Shown: positions 46,401-61,100 of the stretch, piece by piece
How the letters are laid out: each line of letters begins with the position of its first letter
Position numbering within the stretch: the stretch's first letter is position 1
Made by a program: the position numbers and the translations under genes
Origin: Vanilla planifolia
Taxonomy: Eukaryota; Streptophyta; Magnoliopsida; Asparagales; Orchidaceae
Reading direction: 5' to 3'
Length of the DNA stretch: 64,000 nt
NCBI GenBank assembly: GCA_023846275.1
Contig: JAIUJO010000290.1
Coordinates: 334,001 to 398,000 of the forward strand
Notes under the pieces: model-generated
What the model saw: the letters and a program-made list of their open reading frames with translations, nothing else
Databases searched by the model: none
What the model was told of the DNA's origin: nothing

Positions 46401-49400
46401 TTTATTCATACATGATTTATAATTGAGGATGTTATACTTGATCTCATTTGTATTTTTTAATGTGACTTTTGATACAATTTATCTCCACCTTCCAAATTTT
46501 TTTCTTTGATTTGGCTAGATTACAATGCAACAATAAATATACTCTTATGTGACATTAACATCACCTCAATTTTATTAGATTATATTACATCAATTTTTCT
46601 CATTTTAGATTTAGAATTTATGCACTAAATAATAGAAAAAAATTTATTATTATCTATGCTCATTTACTTTTTAATTCGTAATGCTTCTAAATGAGGGCTA
46701 ATAAAGACATCAAATTTCATTAGCTTCACTTTTATGGCCTGTATCAAAATAATAATTTGCTATTATTTTTTTAATTACCTTGTAATTGATATTAAATATC
46801 ATTAGACTTGTCTCAATGAGTTCTAAATAATTAAAAATTAATTTAAAATTTTTTAAGATATTATTTTCTATTATTTTTTCATGTTTTATGTTATTCATTT
46901 TATTATTACTTTTTTAAATGATTGAGGATGGTACTTTAGATCTCCTAAATATCTTATAGTGTAACATTCTTGTATAATTTATCTCACATTCTTAAATTTT
47001 TTTTGCTTTGATTTAATTATATTATTATTTAACTCTAAATCCCTACCATTATCACAATTATATCATTTTGATGTGGTAGTGCTACATTGCTTCAATTAAA
47101 CAAATATATGCATTTTTAATATTTTAATTTCTAGGTATTTTCCATTTTGTGTAGTACATTTTAATTCAAACCAAATTAGTTGATCGATGATGTTACACTC
47201 AATTTTATTAGAACATTGGAATGTAAGTTTCTTGTGAAAGTTTTCTCTTTTCGTCAAATTGTTTTCTTTTGATTTGATTATATTACTTTGAAACTGTAAT
47301 TCTCTTCTTAGGTTATCTTTTAGCAGTATCATATATTATATTTCTTAAATTTATCATATTTTAGTTTTAAAATACTTTCACATAGCATTAATATAATAAT
47401 TTATTTTATAAGTGGAAATTTTGTTTGTAATTCATAATTATTCCGTAAGTGGTAAAATCGAGATTAAATAATCGTTATTGGACTATACTTGATGAGCTCT
47501 GTTCAATTAATATGTATTTTTAAAGTTTTAAATATTTTTATTATCTACGACTTCTACACATTTTATTATTTATATTGATTTGTTTCTCATTTGATTATTG
47601 AGGAAGATACTCTAGATCTTTCTAGTATCACTGAATGCTACCTTCTCATACAATTTCTCGTATGTTTAATTACTTTTGTGATTTTGTTATATTACATTGT
47701 AACTCTTAATCTACTCTCGTGTGAACTATACATCAATTTGAAAAGTTTTTCTTAATTTAATTATATTATTGTCTAACTCTAAGTCTCTTCTTATGTGATG
47801 TTTACATTGCTTTGAGTTTTTATCTCTAATTCTTAAATATAATTCATTTAGCCATTTTTATATGTAAATAATATTAAAATAATAAATTTCTCTTATTTAC
47901 ACATATGAAGTTTTGTAATACATTATAGTTCCAAATGTGGTCTAATCAAGAAGAAACAACGATAGTTTGACTTATCTTGATAACCTCTTCACAATTAAAT
48001 ATTATTTTTTTAATATATGTTTTTTTAGTGTTCTTGAAGTCTTTATGAGACATTTTCATTCGTACTTGATTTCATTATTAAGGATGCCAAGCTCGATCTC
48101 TTTTGTGTTTTGGAATGCAACTTTCTAGTACAAGTTATCTCCTCTTTAAATTTTTTTGCTTTGATTTAGTTATAATACTATGTTAGCTTAAATGTCCTCT
48201 TGGGTGACCATTACATCGTATTAACTTTGTTGGATTATATTTCTTCAATTTATCTCATTTCACCTCTAATATATACTTACTTAACATGAAAATAAGAATT
48301 TATTTTTATTTATTCGTATTAACTTTTGTGATTCATGGCAACTTAAAATAATGTCTGATTAAGATGAAACAAATGTCCTTTGACTCATCTTGACATGCTC
48401 CATCAATTTAAATATTCGTTTTTTTTTAAAAACCTTTTATAGGTTTGATATCTTTTCTGAGTCATTCAAGGATGTACCTTATTTATCTTAGTTCTTAATT
48501 TTTCATTCAATTTTATGACTTTGCTACTATAATATCCAAAGATTTGGCAAGAAAACATTGTTAAAGTTTATAACTTTTTTACATTTAACATATTTTTATA
48601 TAATATTAAAAAAAAATTATTATTATTTATGTCTACTTACTTTGCTAATTTACAATAATTTCGAATTAGGATTGATCGTGAGGACTCATTTTGATTACTT
48701 TGTCATATTAAATAGTCATTTCTATATTTTAAAATGTTTTATTTTTTAATATTTTGACAAGCTTTACATGATATTTTAATTAGTACTTTATTTGAAGATT
48801 GAAAGGTTAAATTCAATCCTTTTAGTGTCCAAGAATGTAAATTTCTCACATTATATATCACATTTCTTCAAATTTTTCTTATTAATTTTCTTATACTATT
48901 ATATAACTCTAGATATTTTCTTGGGTTACCTCTATCACTTTGAAACAAATTTCATTTGACTCTTCTTAATGGCCACAATCTCAATAAAAATTTAGCTTTT
49001 ATAATTTATGAAATTTTTTCTTCTATGGTTTTCCAAACTTTTTGAGCCTTTTTATTCCCACATTAATTCATAATAAAGAATATTATGCTCAATCTCTGAA
49101 GTATCTTAGAATACAAATTAAATTTATAATTAATCACTTTTTTAAAAATATTTTGCTTTCTTTTTGTTATATTCAATGGAAACTAAAATTCTCCTCTCAT
49201 GAAACCTTTACATCACATTAATTTTGTTATATTATCTTGCTTCAGCTTATCCAACTTAAGAAAATTTCTATACAGTTACTTTATATTGAAATAATAATTT
49301 ATTATTAATTCTTGCTTATTTTATTTGATAATTAGTAGTAGTTCTTATTGATTTTTGATTCAAACAAAACAAACATTTTTGGACTCATCAGGATGAGTTC

Positions 49401-52195
49401 TTTACAATTAAAAACTTATTTTCAAACTTTTAAATATACTATTTTCTTGTTTTTTCAACACTCTTTTTGAGCAATTTTGATTCGTTCTTGATTTGATGGT
49501 TGACAAAGTTACTAGATCTCTTCAATATTTTGGAATTTCACTTTCAAACATAGTTTATCTGACATTGTTCAAATTTTTGGATTTAATTTGGTTATATTAC
49601 TTTTTAAATCTAATTCTCTTCTATGGTGAGCTTTACATCACTTTAATTTTGTTGTACTATTTTTTTTAATTTATTGATTTTTTATTATTTTAATAATCTA
49701 ATTTACATGATTTTTTGAACTCATATTTCAATTATGATTTGATGATCGAAGATGTTTTAATTCATCTTCTTAGTTTCTTCAGATGAAAAATGTTTGGTAC
49801 AATTTGTGTCTTTTCTTCAAAATTATTACTTTGACTTCTATGTATTACTATGAAACTTTAATTCTCCTCTTGTGTTAGTTTTGCATCACATTCATTTGGA
49901 TATATGGTATTGCTTCAATTTATCTCATTTAAGCTTTAATATACATTTACATTATATTAAAATAATAATTTACTTTTATTTATGCATATTTACTTTAGTA
50001 AATCACAGAAATTATAAATGAGGTCTGATCGAGACAAAACTATTATCATTGGATTTGTCTTGATGATCTATATCCAATTAAACATTAACTTTTAAAGTTC
50101 TAAACATTATTTTTGATTAATACATATTTTAACTATGGAGGATGCTACTTTATATCTCTTTTGTACCTTAAAATGCTACTTTTCTAATATAATTTCATAT
50201 TTATTAAAATGTTTTAGTTTTATTTGGTCATATTATTAAGTTATTTTAAATATCATGTAACCTTTATCACATTGATTTCTCTTTATTATATTGTTCAATA
50301 TGTTTTAGCTTTAATATATATTTATTTAAAATTAAAATAATAGTTTTCCTTTATTTATTCTTGTTTAGTTTGATAACTTATAGTAATTTTAATTGAGGAC
50401 CAATCTAGATAAAAAAATATTATTGGAGACATCTTGACTAGCATCATCAACATAAATATTTATTTATTTATATTTTTTTGATATTTTATTTTTAAATATT
50501 TTTGCACCTTTTATGAGTCATTTGACTCGTGCCTGATTGAATGGTCAATGATATTAACCTCGATATCCACAGTATCCGCAATGAAATATAATAGTACCAT
50601 TTGGCAAATTATGTTATTTTTCTTCTTTAATTTAGTTACATTATTATGTAACTAGTCATTTAGATTCTTTCATGATTAAATTTTTGAGATTATTGTGCTT
50701 GATCTCCTTAGCATCCTAAAGCACAACTTTTTTGCATAATTTATCTAATTTCTTAATATTTTTGCTTTAATTTGGTTATATTATTGTGAAACTCTAAATA
50801 TCTTCTAATGTGACCTTTAAATTAATTTAAATTTTCTATTATATTTGTTTAATTTATCACAATTTTTGTTTAATATGTATTTATTTAATATTAAGATAAT
50901 ATGTTTTATTATCTATGCTTTTATTATTATAATACTTAGAAATTTGAAATGATGTCTAATCAAGACAAAACAAACTTCATTTGACTTGTCTTAATGAGGT
51001 TTATTAAATTAATATTCATTTTTTAATATTTTTAAATATTTTCATTTTCAAAAGTTTTTGGTACTCTTTAAGTCAAAATTTTATTCGTACCTCATTTGAT
51101 GACCAATGATGCTAGAATAGATCACCTTTGTATCTTGTAATGCAACTTTACCACATAATTTATCTTATTTATTTAAAGTTTTCACTTTGATTTGTTTATT
51201 TTACTACAATACTCTAGTCATCTTCTTGTGCCTCATTTACGTTGCTTTGATTTGTTTATATTACATTGGTTCAATTTATATCTTTTTTCCTTTAATAGAT
51301 AGTTGTTTTACATAAAAATAAAAGCATGTTATTGTTAATATTTATTAATTTTGAAAATTCATCATATTTCCATACAAGATATAATGGATAGGAAACAAAT
51401 GTCATTAGAGTATTTCAGTACCTATCTTATTTGATGATCGAGGATGTTGTCGTCAATGTATTTTTTGCTTATAGCATATTACTTTAATTTTTATCATTTC
51501 AACTTTAACAAATATTTAATATTAAAATTAAAGTTATTTTTATTTGACCTTATTTATTTTAGTATTTCATAAAAGTTCTAAATGAGGTTTGATTGAGACA
51601 ACAAATGCCATTGACCTCATCTCAATGAGATTTGTTTAATGAATATTTATTTTCATATTTTTTAAATATTTTATTTTTGGAGGATTTGTTGAGTTTTTTG
51701 GGATATTTCAATCATGGCTAATTTAATAATCGGTGATATTTCACTTTATCCACATGTTATATTGCAACATAGCTTTAATGAATAAATTATCTCATTTCTT
51801 TAAATATTTTTCTTTCAATTGGTTATATTATTATGTAACTCTAAATCTCTTATCATGTTGAGATTGCATTGCTTTAATTTTGGTTATATTATATTGTTTC
51901 AATTTATTTGATTTATATATATATTTGTTAAATTTTATGATTAGTTATTATTAATTTTTTTACTCATTTATTTGTTAATTAGAAATAATTTTGAATAAGT
52001 TTTGATTTAAATTAAATTAATAATGGTTGACTCATCTCAATATGCTTTATCCAATTAAAATTCTTTCTATAATTATAAACATATTATTTTGCAAGGTTTG
52101 CAAGCACTTTTCAATTATATCTTCATCTTGAAATTTAATGATTGTTATACATTGAAGATCTACTTATTGGTTATATTTCTATGTAACCCTATTTA
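43475..52195 (-). repeat. ~420-bp satellite, block S6, reverse orientation, ~21 units
   Basis: Starting at TTATTTTATGCATCTCTACTTTTGCAATTC the unit reads as its reverse complement. Recurrent phrases are GATGAAACAAA.GT.ATTGG, CTCATCTTGATG, TTTAATATATATTTACTTAA, TTTGATTTGGTTATATTACT, GTGACCTTTACATCA and ATGATTGAGGATGTTACACT. The pattern holds to about 52,190, where the phrase TTGGTTATATTTCTATGTAA is the last reverse landmark. Units are as diverged as in the forward blocks. No gene is seen. Confidence 0.9.
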
Positions 52196-55100
52196 TAACA
52201 TTTTTTTATAGAAAGTTACATTCTAAGATTGCCAATATTAGACCTCTTTCCTAATAATTAATGAAGTATAATGAGCATATATCAAAGTTATATTTTAATG
52301 AAACTCTATAAAATTGCTTATTGAGTTAGATAATGAATGCTAGGAGGTGTTTAATGACATTTGTTCATCATTATTAGAAGATGTCTTAAATTTTTATAAA
52401 TTTGTGAAAGTAAACAAACATTAAAATATTAAACTATTTGTTTAATAATAATTAAATTATTATTAAAGTTAAAATAAGATAAATTGATGCAAAGTAATAT
52501 AATAAAATGAACATAATGTAATGGTGACAAGGTAGAAGACTTATAGTTAAATCGTTATATAACATAATAAAAAGAAATCATTTGAAGATAATAAGATAAA
52601 TAATCTGAGAAATTTACTTCCCAATATATCTAAGGAGATTGAGTATAACATCCTTTATTTTCCAAATCAAATATGAATCAAATTATCTAATAAATAGTAC
52701 CAAACCTTGTGAAGAAAATATGTACAAATATAAAAATGGAAATTTAATTAGTTAAAGCTCCTAGGATCGAGTTGAAGATTATATTGAATTATAAAAGTAA
52801 AAAAAGCATAAATAATAATATTTAAAAAAACAATAAGTAAATATTAATGTCAAATTATGAAAAATTAAATAATATTGTATAACAAAATCTAAGCTATGTA
52901 AATTCCACCCAAGAGAAGAATTTTGTCTTCAATTTAATGTCATCAAATGAAAACAAAAGATTGAAAAAATGCAATAACTTTTATGAGAAAACTACATTCC
53001 AAGATACAAGAGAGACTGATTTTATGAAACTTGATTTTTCAAATTAGTTACAAATATAATTGATAATTAAAGAGTGCCAACATCTTATAAAATAAAATAT
53101 TTAATATCATAAGAAAAATAATAAGATAAAGCTTGTTGAGATTATTCTAACAATGTTAGTTTCATCTTGATTTGATCTGGTTAGAATTTAATATGAATAA
53201 ACAAAAAACAAAGAGTAATTAACATTTTATTTTTAAGTAAAAATGTATTCATGTTAACATAATATAACTTGAATTAATATAATTTAGCCAAATCAAATGG
53301 ATGTAAATGTCACACGACTGGCTATTTAGGGTTACATAGAAATTTGATAAAATTATAGAAACAAATTTCGAAAAATGAGATAAATTATAAGGAGAAGTTG
53401 TATTTTGAGATACCTAGGAAATCTCGTATAATATTTTGAACTCCCAAAACAAACAGAAATGAAACTTTTTCCTAAAACTGGCAAAAATCTTAGTAAATAA
53501 AATATTTAAAATTAAAAATTTGAATACTTAATTAGATAAGGTTTATCATATTACAAAGAATTATTGATGTAAATGAAATATCAAATAATAAATTATTCAT
53601 TTAATAGTAAGTAAATTTACATTAAAGTTGATGCAAGATGAATCTAAGTAATTTAAGATTATGAAATCAAATACATTTCAGAGTCACATAAGAATTGATT
53701 TAGAGTTAAATATTAAAAAATCATGTATGAACAAAAAATGACACAAAACATTCAAAAATTTAAAAAAAATTTTTTTAAAAAAACTAAAAAATTCAAATTT
53801 TATTAGATATGGCTCATCAAAAAGTGCATAACAATTGTTTTATCTCAATAAGACCTCCTTAGGACTTCTACAAATTAGTATATTAAATATACATAAATAA
53901 TAATAATTTATTTTAATGTTAATTAAATATATATTAAAACTAAAATTTGATAAATTGAATCAATACAACATAAATAAATCAAAGCAATGTAATGGTCACA
54001 AGAGAGGACTATTATCCTTTCATAATAATACGTCCAAATCAAAGTGAATATGATGCAGATTAGGTGTAACATGCCAGATAGTCAAATCAGGTATGAGTCA
54101 AAATATCTCATAAAATATTCCATAACCTTAGAAAATAAAATTTTTAAAAATACAAAATTTAATATTTAATTAGATATAGCCAATGAAGACAAGCCTAACA
54201 ATATTTATTTCATCTACATTAGACATCATTCAAAGTTTCAGTAAATTATTAAAATAAATGTGCATAAATAATTAATAATATAATAAAATCCACAAGGAGT
54301 AAAGGTCACATTGAAAAGAGCTATTGTTACATTATGTATAACAAAATCAAAGTAAAATCTTTGAATAAATGACATAAATTTGATAGAAAAGTTTCTTTCC
54401 AAAATATTAAGGAGATTGAGTGTAATAGCTTGAATCATTTAATGAGGTATGAATCAAATATAAAAATAAAATAATAAGTATTTAATCGAATAGTGCTCAT
54501 TGAAATGAGTCTAACAAATTCCACTTTCCCAACATAAGACCTCTACTTAAAAAACAATAAGTGTAAATAATAATTAATTAATTTTTTAATATTAAATAAA
54601 CTTATTTTAAACCTTAAATGAGATAAATTAAAGCAAGTAATATAACCAAATTAAGTTATTATATAAGTCACACATGGGAGATTTAGAGTAACATAGGAAT
54701 ATAACAAATTCAAGGAGAAAAAACTAAAATAAATGAGACAAATTATACAAGAAATTTTAATTCCAAAATAGTAACAACATAGACAATAGCAACATATAAT
54801 GTTAAATAAGATACAAATTGGTATGTATCATAAACCATACCAAATCCCTAAAAATAAAATATTTAAAAAATATAAAGATGAATATTTTGTTGGATGGAGA
54901 TTTTTGACACAAGTCTAACCACATTTCTTAATTTACATCAAACCTCCTTTAGAATTAATATGAATTAAAAAATAATTAAACATAAATAAAAATAAATTAT
55001 TATATCATTAAGTAAATATACACAAAAGTTCAAGTGATATAAATTGAAGTAATATAATAATAAAAAATCAAAATGATGTAAAGGTCGCAAGAGAGAAGTT

Positions 55101-58100
55101 TTAGAGGTAGATAATAATACAAAAAATTAATGCAAGAGATTCACAAAAATGAGATAAACTACACTAAAACATTGCATTAAAATATGTTAAGGAGTTTGGG
55201 CATAACATCTCCAACCAAAATTGAAGATGGAATAAAAAGGTCTCATAAACCAAGCAAAAACCTATGTCATAAAATAAATCAAAAATATAAAATTGAGCAT
55301 TTAAATGAACAAACCTCATTTACGTGACATCAATGAAATATGCTTCTTCTCCATCAAAGTTGAAATAAGAAAATTGAAACCACATAATATAGCCAAATCA
55401 AGGTTGTGTATTGGTCATATGAGAAGAGAACTTGGTTAACCAAATAAAAAATGAGAAAGTTAAAGAAATAAAATAAATTATATGAGAAAGTTGCAATCTA
55501 ACATACTAGTCAGATCTATGTAAAATCCTTAATCATTAAATCATGTTCAAATTAAAACATTACGTAAAGAGTGATAAATCCCAAGACAATTTTGAAATAT
55601 ATAAAAGTGAGCATTTAATTGGATGTAGCTCATAGAGGCAGGTCCAACAATGTTCACTTTATCTCCATCAGACCTCATTTTGAATAACTATGAATTACTA
55701 AACAAAATAATTATTAATAAAAATAAATTATTTCCTTTAATTCTAAGTCAATATGTACTAAACTTGGAATAAGATAATTGAATGAAATGTAATATTACTA
55801 AAAAAAAATTATAAAAGTCACATGAGACAAGATTTAGAGTAACAAAGTAATATAACCAATTCAAAACAAAACATTATAAGAAATGAGATAAATTATATGA
55901 GAAAATCGAATACCAACATAACAAAGAGATGCAGTGTAATATCCTCGTTATTGAAATCAAGTATAATTCATATTGTGTCGTACAGCATGCCAAACCATTA
56001 TGAAATAAAATATATAAAAAATATAAAAATGAATATTTATTTTGATTGTTTTTAATAAGATGATTCCATTGATGTTTGCTTAATCTCCATTGAACCTCAT
56101 CTAAAATTACAATAAATTCTCAAATCAATTAAACATGAATGATTAGAATTTATTATTTCAATATTGAGTAAACATATATTAAAGCTAAAACAAGATAAGT
56201 TGACTTAATGCAACATAATAAAATCAAAGCAATGTAAAGATCAAACTAAAAAAAATTTTGAGTTAAATAAACAACAAAAATAAAAGAAGAAAATTTATAG
56301 ATATATGATAAGTTGTATGAAAAATTACATCATAAGATATTAAGGGGTTTGAGTATAACATCCTTAGATAATTGAAGTACAAATTGAAAAAGTCTCAAAA
56401 AAGTGTGCCAAATCCTTGCACAATTAAATATTGTGAATTACTAAAAATTAATGTTTAAATCAATAACGTTCATCGAGGCAAGACAAAAGACTTATGTTTC
56501 TTCACCATTAAATGTTGTTTGGAAATAACATGAGTTGCTAAAGTAAATAACATAAATAAAATATAATTTTTATTTTAATATTAAATAGATATATATTAAA
56601 GTGGAAATAAAATAATTTAAGGAATGTGATATAACAAAATAAAATTTTAAGCTGCCACACATGATAGATATTAGGATTTCAAACAAATACAAAAATATCA
56701 AAAGAAAAAAATTGAAAAAATAAAATAAATTATATTAAAATATTGGATTGAAAATATTAAGGGGATCAAGTGTAACATGCTTGATTGTCAAATGAGGTAA
56801 AAATTAAAATGTCTCATAAAATTTGATAAATCTTAGGAAGATAAAAATTTAAAAAAATATTGAAAATAATTGTTTAATTGGATTTAGATCCGTGAGATGA
56901 GTCAAATAATAGTAATTTTGCCTCCATCAAAATTCTTTTAGAATTATTTGAAATTAATAAAAAAATTACCATTACTAATAATTATTTTTTAATGTTAAGT
57001 AAATATCTTTCAAACCATAAAGGATTTATAAAGTTCATTAGAGAGGAGATTTAGAGTAATTTCGTAATATTACCAATTCATAGAAAGCAAGTATAACAAA
57101 TGAGATAAATTGTAGGAACAAGTTGCATTCTAAGATAATAAAGAGTTAGTGTAACATCCTCAATTGTCAAATTAGAGCTTATTGAGATGATTATTTAATT
57201 TGATAGAGCCCACTAAGATGAGTGTAACAATATTTGTCATTCCTTTATTAGAACACATTTAGAATTACTATGAATTATCAAAGTAAATAAAAAAAAATAA
57301 TATTTCATTATTATCTAAATGTAAAGTAAAGATATATTAAAGCTAAAAAATCATAAATAGAAGAAATATAATATAATGAAATAAAGTGATATAAATGTCA
57401 TACAAGATAAGATTTAGAGTTATATAGTAATATAAAAATATTAAAGTAAAACATTTGAAGACATTAGTTGAATTATATTGGAAAATTACATTCCAAAACA
57501 TGGAGGAGATCTAGTGTAACATCCTTGATCATAAAATCAAAAATGAATTGAAATATCATTAAATGAATGCCAAAATCCTATTAAATAAAGTAATTATAAA
57601 AATAAAAATTAATGATTAGATGGATAAAACTCATTGACATGGAGACAAACATCATATACTTCTCTATAAAGTCATATTAAGAATTTTTATGAATTGATAA
57701 AGTAAATAAATGAAATAATAAAAAACTATTATATTAATAATAAATATAGATATATTACAGTTGAAATAAGATAATTGAACTAACATAATATAACTAGATT
57801 AAAGTGATGTACAAGTCACATGTTGGAATAATTGGAGTTTTATAGTAATATAATAAAACTAAAGAATTAAAAAATAAAATAAATTATGTAGCAAACAAGC
57901 AATTGAAGATTTTGATTAATTGTGTGCAACATCCTCAAAAGACAAATCAGGCACCAATCAAAATGTCTCATAAAGGATGACAATGTCCAAGAAATTAAAA
58001 TATTTGAAACGAGTCATAAACATGACTATTTAATTGGATAAAGTATGTCAAGATGAGTGCAACAATCTCATATCATCCCTATCAAACCTCATTTATAATA

Positions 58101-61100
58101 CAATATTTTATCAAAGAAAATAACATAAATAATAATAAATTATTTTTTAATATTAAGTAATTATAAATTGAACCTAAAATGAGATAAATTGAAGCAATAT
58201 AATATATCTAAATAAAGGTGTCTACATGCCAAACAAAAGAAGATTTAAAACAACATAGTAACATAACTAATTAAAACTGAAACATGATAAAAAAATAAGA
58301 TAAATTATATGAGAGAGTTTCATTCTAATATATTAAAGAGATAGAGTTAAACATACTTGATTATTAATTCATGTACAAATCAAAATTTCTCATAAAGCAA
58401 TCAAAACTATTTGAAAATAAATATTTAAAAATAAATAAAATAAAAGTTTAATTAGATAGAACTCATTGAAAATGAGTCATATGATGCTTGTTTCATCTCT
58501 ATCAAACCTCATTTCAAATTATTATGAGATTTCAAATTAACTAAATATAAAAAATAATAAATTATTATTTTAATAATAAGTAAATATATACTAAAACTAA
58601 AATGAGATAACTTGAAGCAATGTAATATAGTAAAATAAAAGCTATATAAAAGTCACAGATTTAGTGTTATATTATATTATAAAAATATTAAAGCAATAAG
58701 TTTGAAGAAATAAGGCAATTTGTGTTAAAAACTTGAATTCTAAGATATTAAGAAATCAAGTGTAACTTTCTTGATCAAAATATCAATTACCATTAGAATT
58801 TCCTCATAAGATAAGGCCAAATAATTTTCCAAATAAAATTTACAAAAAATATAAAAATTAATATGTTATTGGATAATACTCAGTATGATAAGACTAATGA
58901 TGTAAATTTTGCCTCCATTAAACCATGTTTAGAAATATCATTAAAATAAATTAAGATAAGTAATAATAAAATGGTACTTTAATATTAAGTAAATATATAT
59001 TAAAGTTGAAATAAGATAATTGAAATAATGTAAAATAACTAAATCAAAGTATTATATCAATCGCATGGGAGGAGAAATAGTATCATAGCAATATAAACAA
59101 ATGAACGCAAAATATTTCAAAAAATGAGATAAATTATATGATAAAGATGCACTCTAACATGCTATGGAGAATGTGGAGAGCACCCTAATCATGAAATCAG
59201 GTATGTTTTGAAAAGCCACAAAAAGCATGTCAAAACATGAAAAAATTAAATATATTAAAATATAAAATTAAATATTTAATTGCATAGAGCTTGTTGAGAT
59301 GTGTCCAATCTTGTTTGTTTTGTCTTCATGAAACCTTGTATGAAATTGCTGCAAATACAAAAGAAAGTAAACTTAAATGATAATAAATTATTTTTTTCAT
59401 ATTTAGTTAATATATCATAATACAAAAATAAGATAAACTGAGAAAATGTAATACAACCAAAGCAAAGCGATGTTGAGCTCACATCATCAGAGAATTAGAA
59501 TTTTATAGTAATTTAAACAAATGAGAGCCAAAAATTTAAAAAGATGAAATAAATTGTATGAAAAAGTTATCTTCTATGATACTAAGGAAATTGAGGGTAA
59601 TATTCTCCATTATCATATAAGGTATGATTTAAATATCTCATTAAGCATGCCAAACCCCTTTAAAAAAATTTAAAAATATAAATATAAATACTCGGTTGGT
59701 AATGCTCCTTGAGATGAGTCCAACATTTTTTGTTTTGTCTTCAGTAAACCTCATCTAGAATTATTATGAGTTACCAAAGTAATGAAATAGAAATAATAAT
59801 AAATTGTTATTATTATATTAATTGAATATACATTGAAACTAAAGTAAGGTAAATTTCAATAATATAAAGGTTACATGAGAGAAGACTTAGAGTTACATAA
59901 TAATAAAAAAAACTAAACATTTTAAGAAATATAATAAATTATAATAGGAAATTGCACTAAAAAAGTCTCAAAAAGCATGCAAAAATTCTTATATGTAAAA
60001 TATTAAAAATATAAAAATGAATATTTAAATTAATAACGCTCGTTGAGGTGAGACCCATTTCGTATGTTTCTTCTCCATCAAAACCCGTTTGGAAATACTA
60101 TGAATTACTTAAGTAAATATTAAAAAATAATACATTTCTATTTTTAATATTAAGTTGGAGTATATTAAAGATGAAATACGTTAACTAAAGCATTGTAATG
60201 TCAAAATCAAAGTGATGTATAGGTTACTTAAGAGGAAAATTAAGGTTTCTTTATAATATAACACATCAAAAATGAAATGTTTGAAAAATGAAAATAAATT
60301 TTATAAAAAAGATAAATTCCAAGATACTAAAGGGATCAATTATAACATACAAAATTATTAAGTTATGTATGAATCAAAATGTGTTTTAATGACTGACATA
60401 TCCCTAGAAAGTGAAACATTTGAAAATACAAATAGTTTTATATAATCAAATAAACCTCATTAAGATGAGTCCAATAACGTTCATTTCATTTCCACAAATC
60501 CATATTTAGAATACGATAAATTACTAAGGAATATAAGATTAAATAAAAAATATGTTTTAATATTAAATAGAAATATGCTAAACCTAAAATGAGATAAATT
60601 GAAGCAACACAATTTGACCAAATCATGACATTTTAATGGTCACACAATAGGGATTTAGAGAAACATAAAAATATAGTTAATTTAAAGCAAATAATTGCAA
60701 GAAATGAAATAAATTTTAAGATATAGTTGTATTCTAAGATACTAAGAAGATTGATTCTAAATTTCTCGATTTTCAAATTAAGTATGAGTCTAATTGTCTC
60801 ACAATGAATGATAAACCTTTAGAAAGTAAAATATTTAAAAAATATTAAAAAATATTAAAAAATAATTTAATTAGATAGAAGTCATGTAGATAATTTAAAA
60901 ATTTTATGTTTCATTTTCATCTATCCTATTATGAAATTAATATAAATCATCAAGTAAATTAAACATAAATAATGATGAATTATTTCTTTAAAATTAAATA
61001 AATATATGTTAAACTTGAAACAAGATAAATAAAAGCATTATAATGGTCACATAAGAGATGATTTCGAGTTACATTGCAATATAAAAAAGTCATAACAAAA

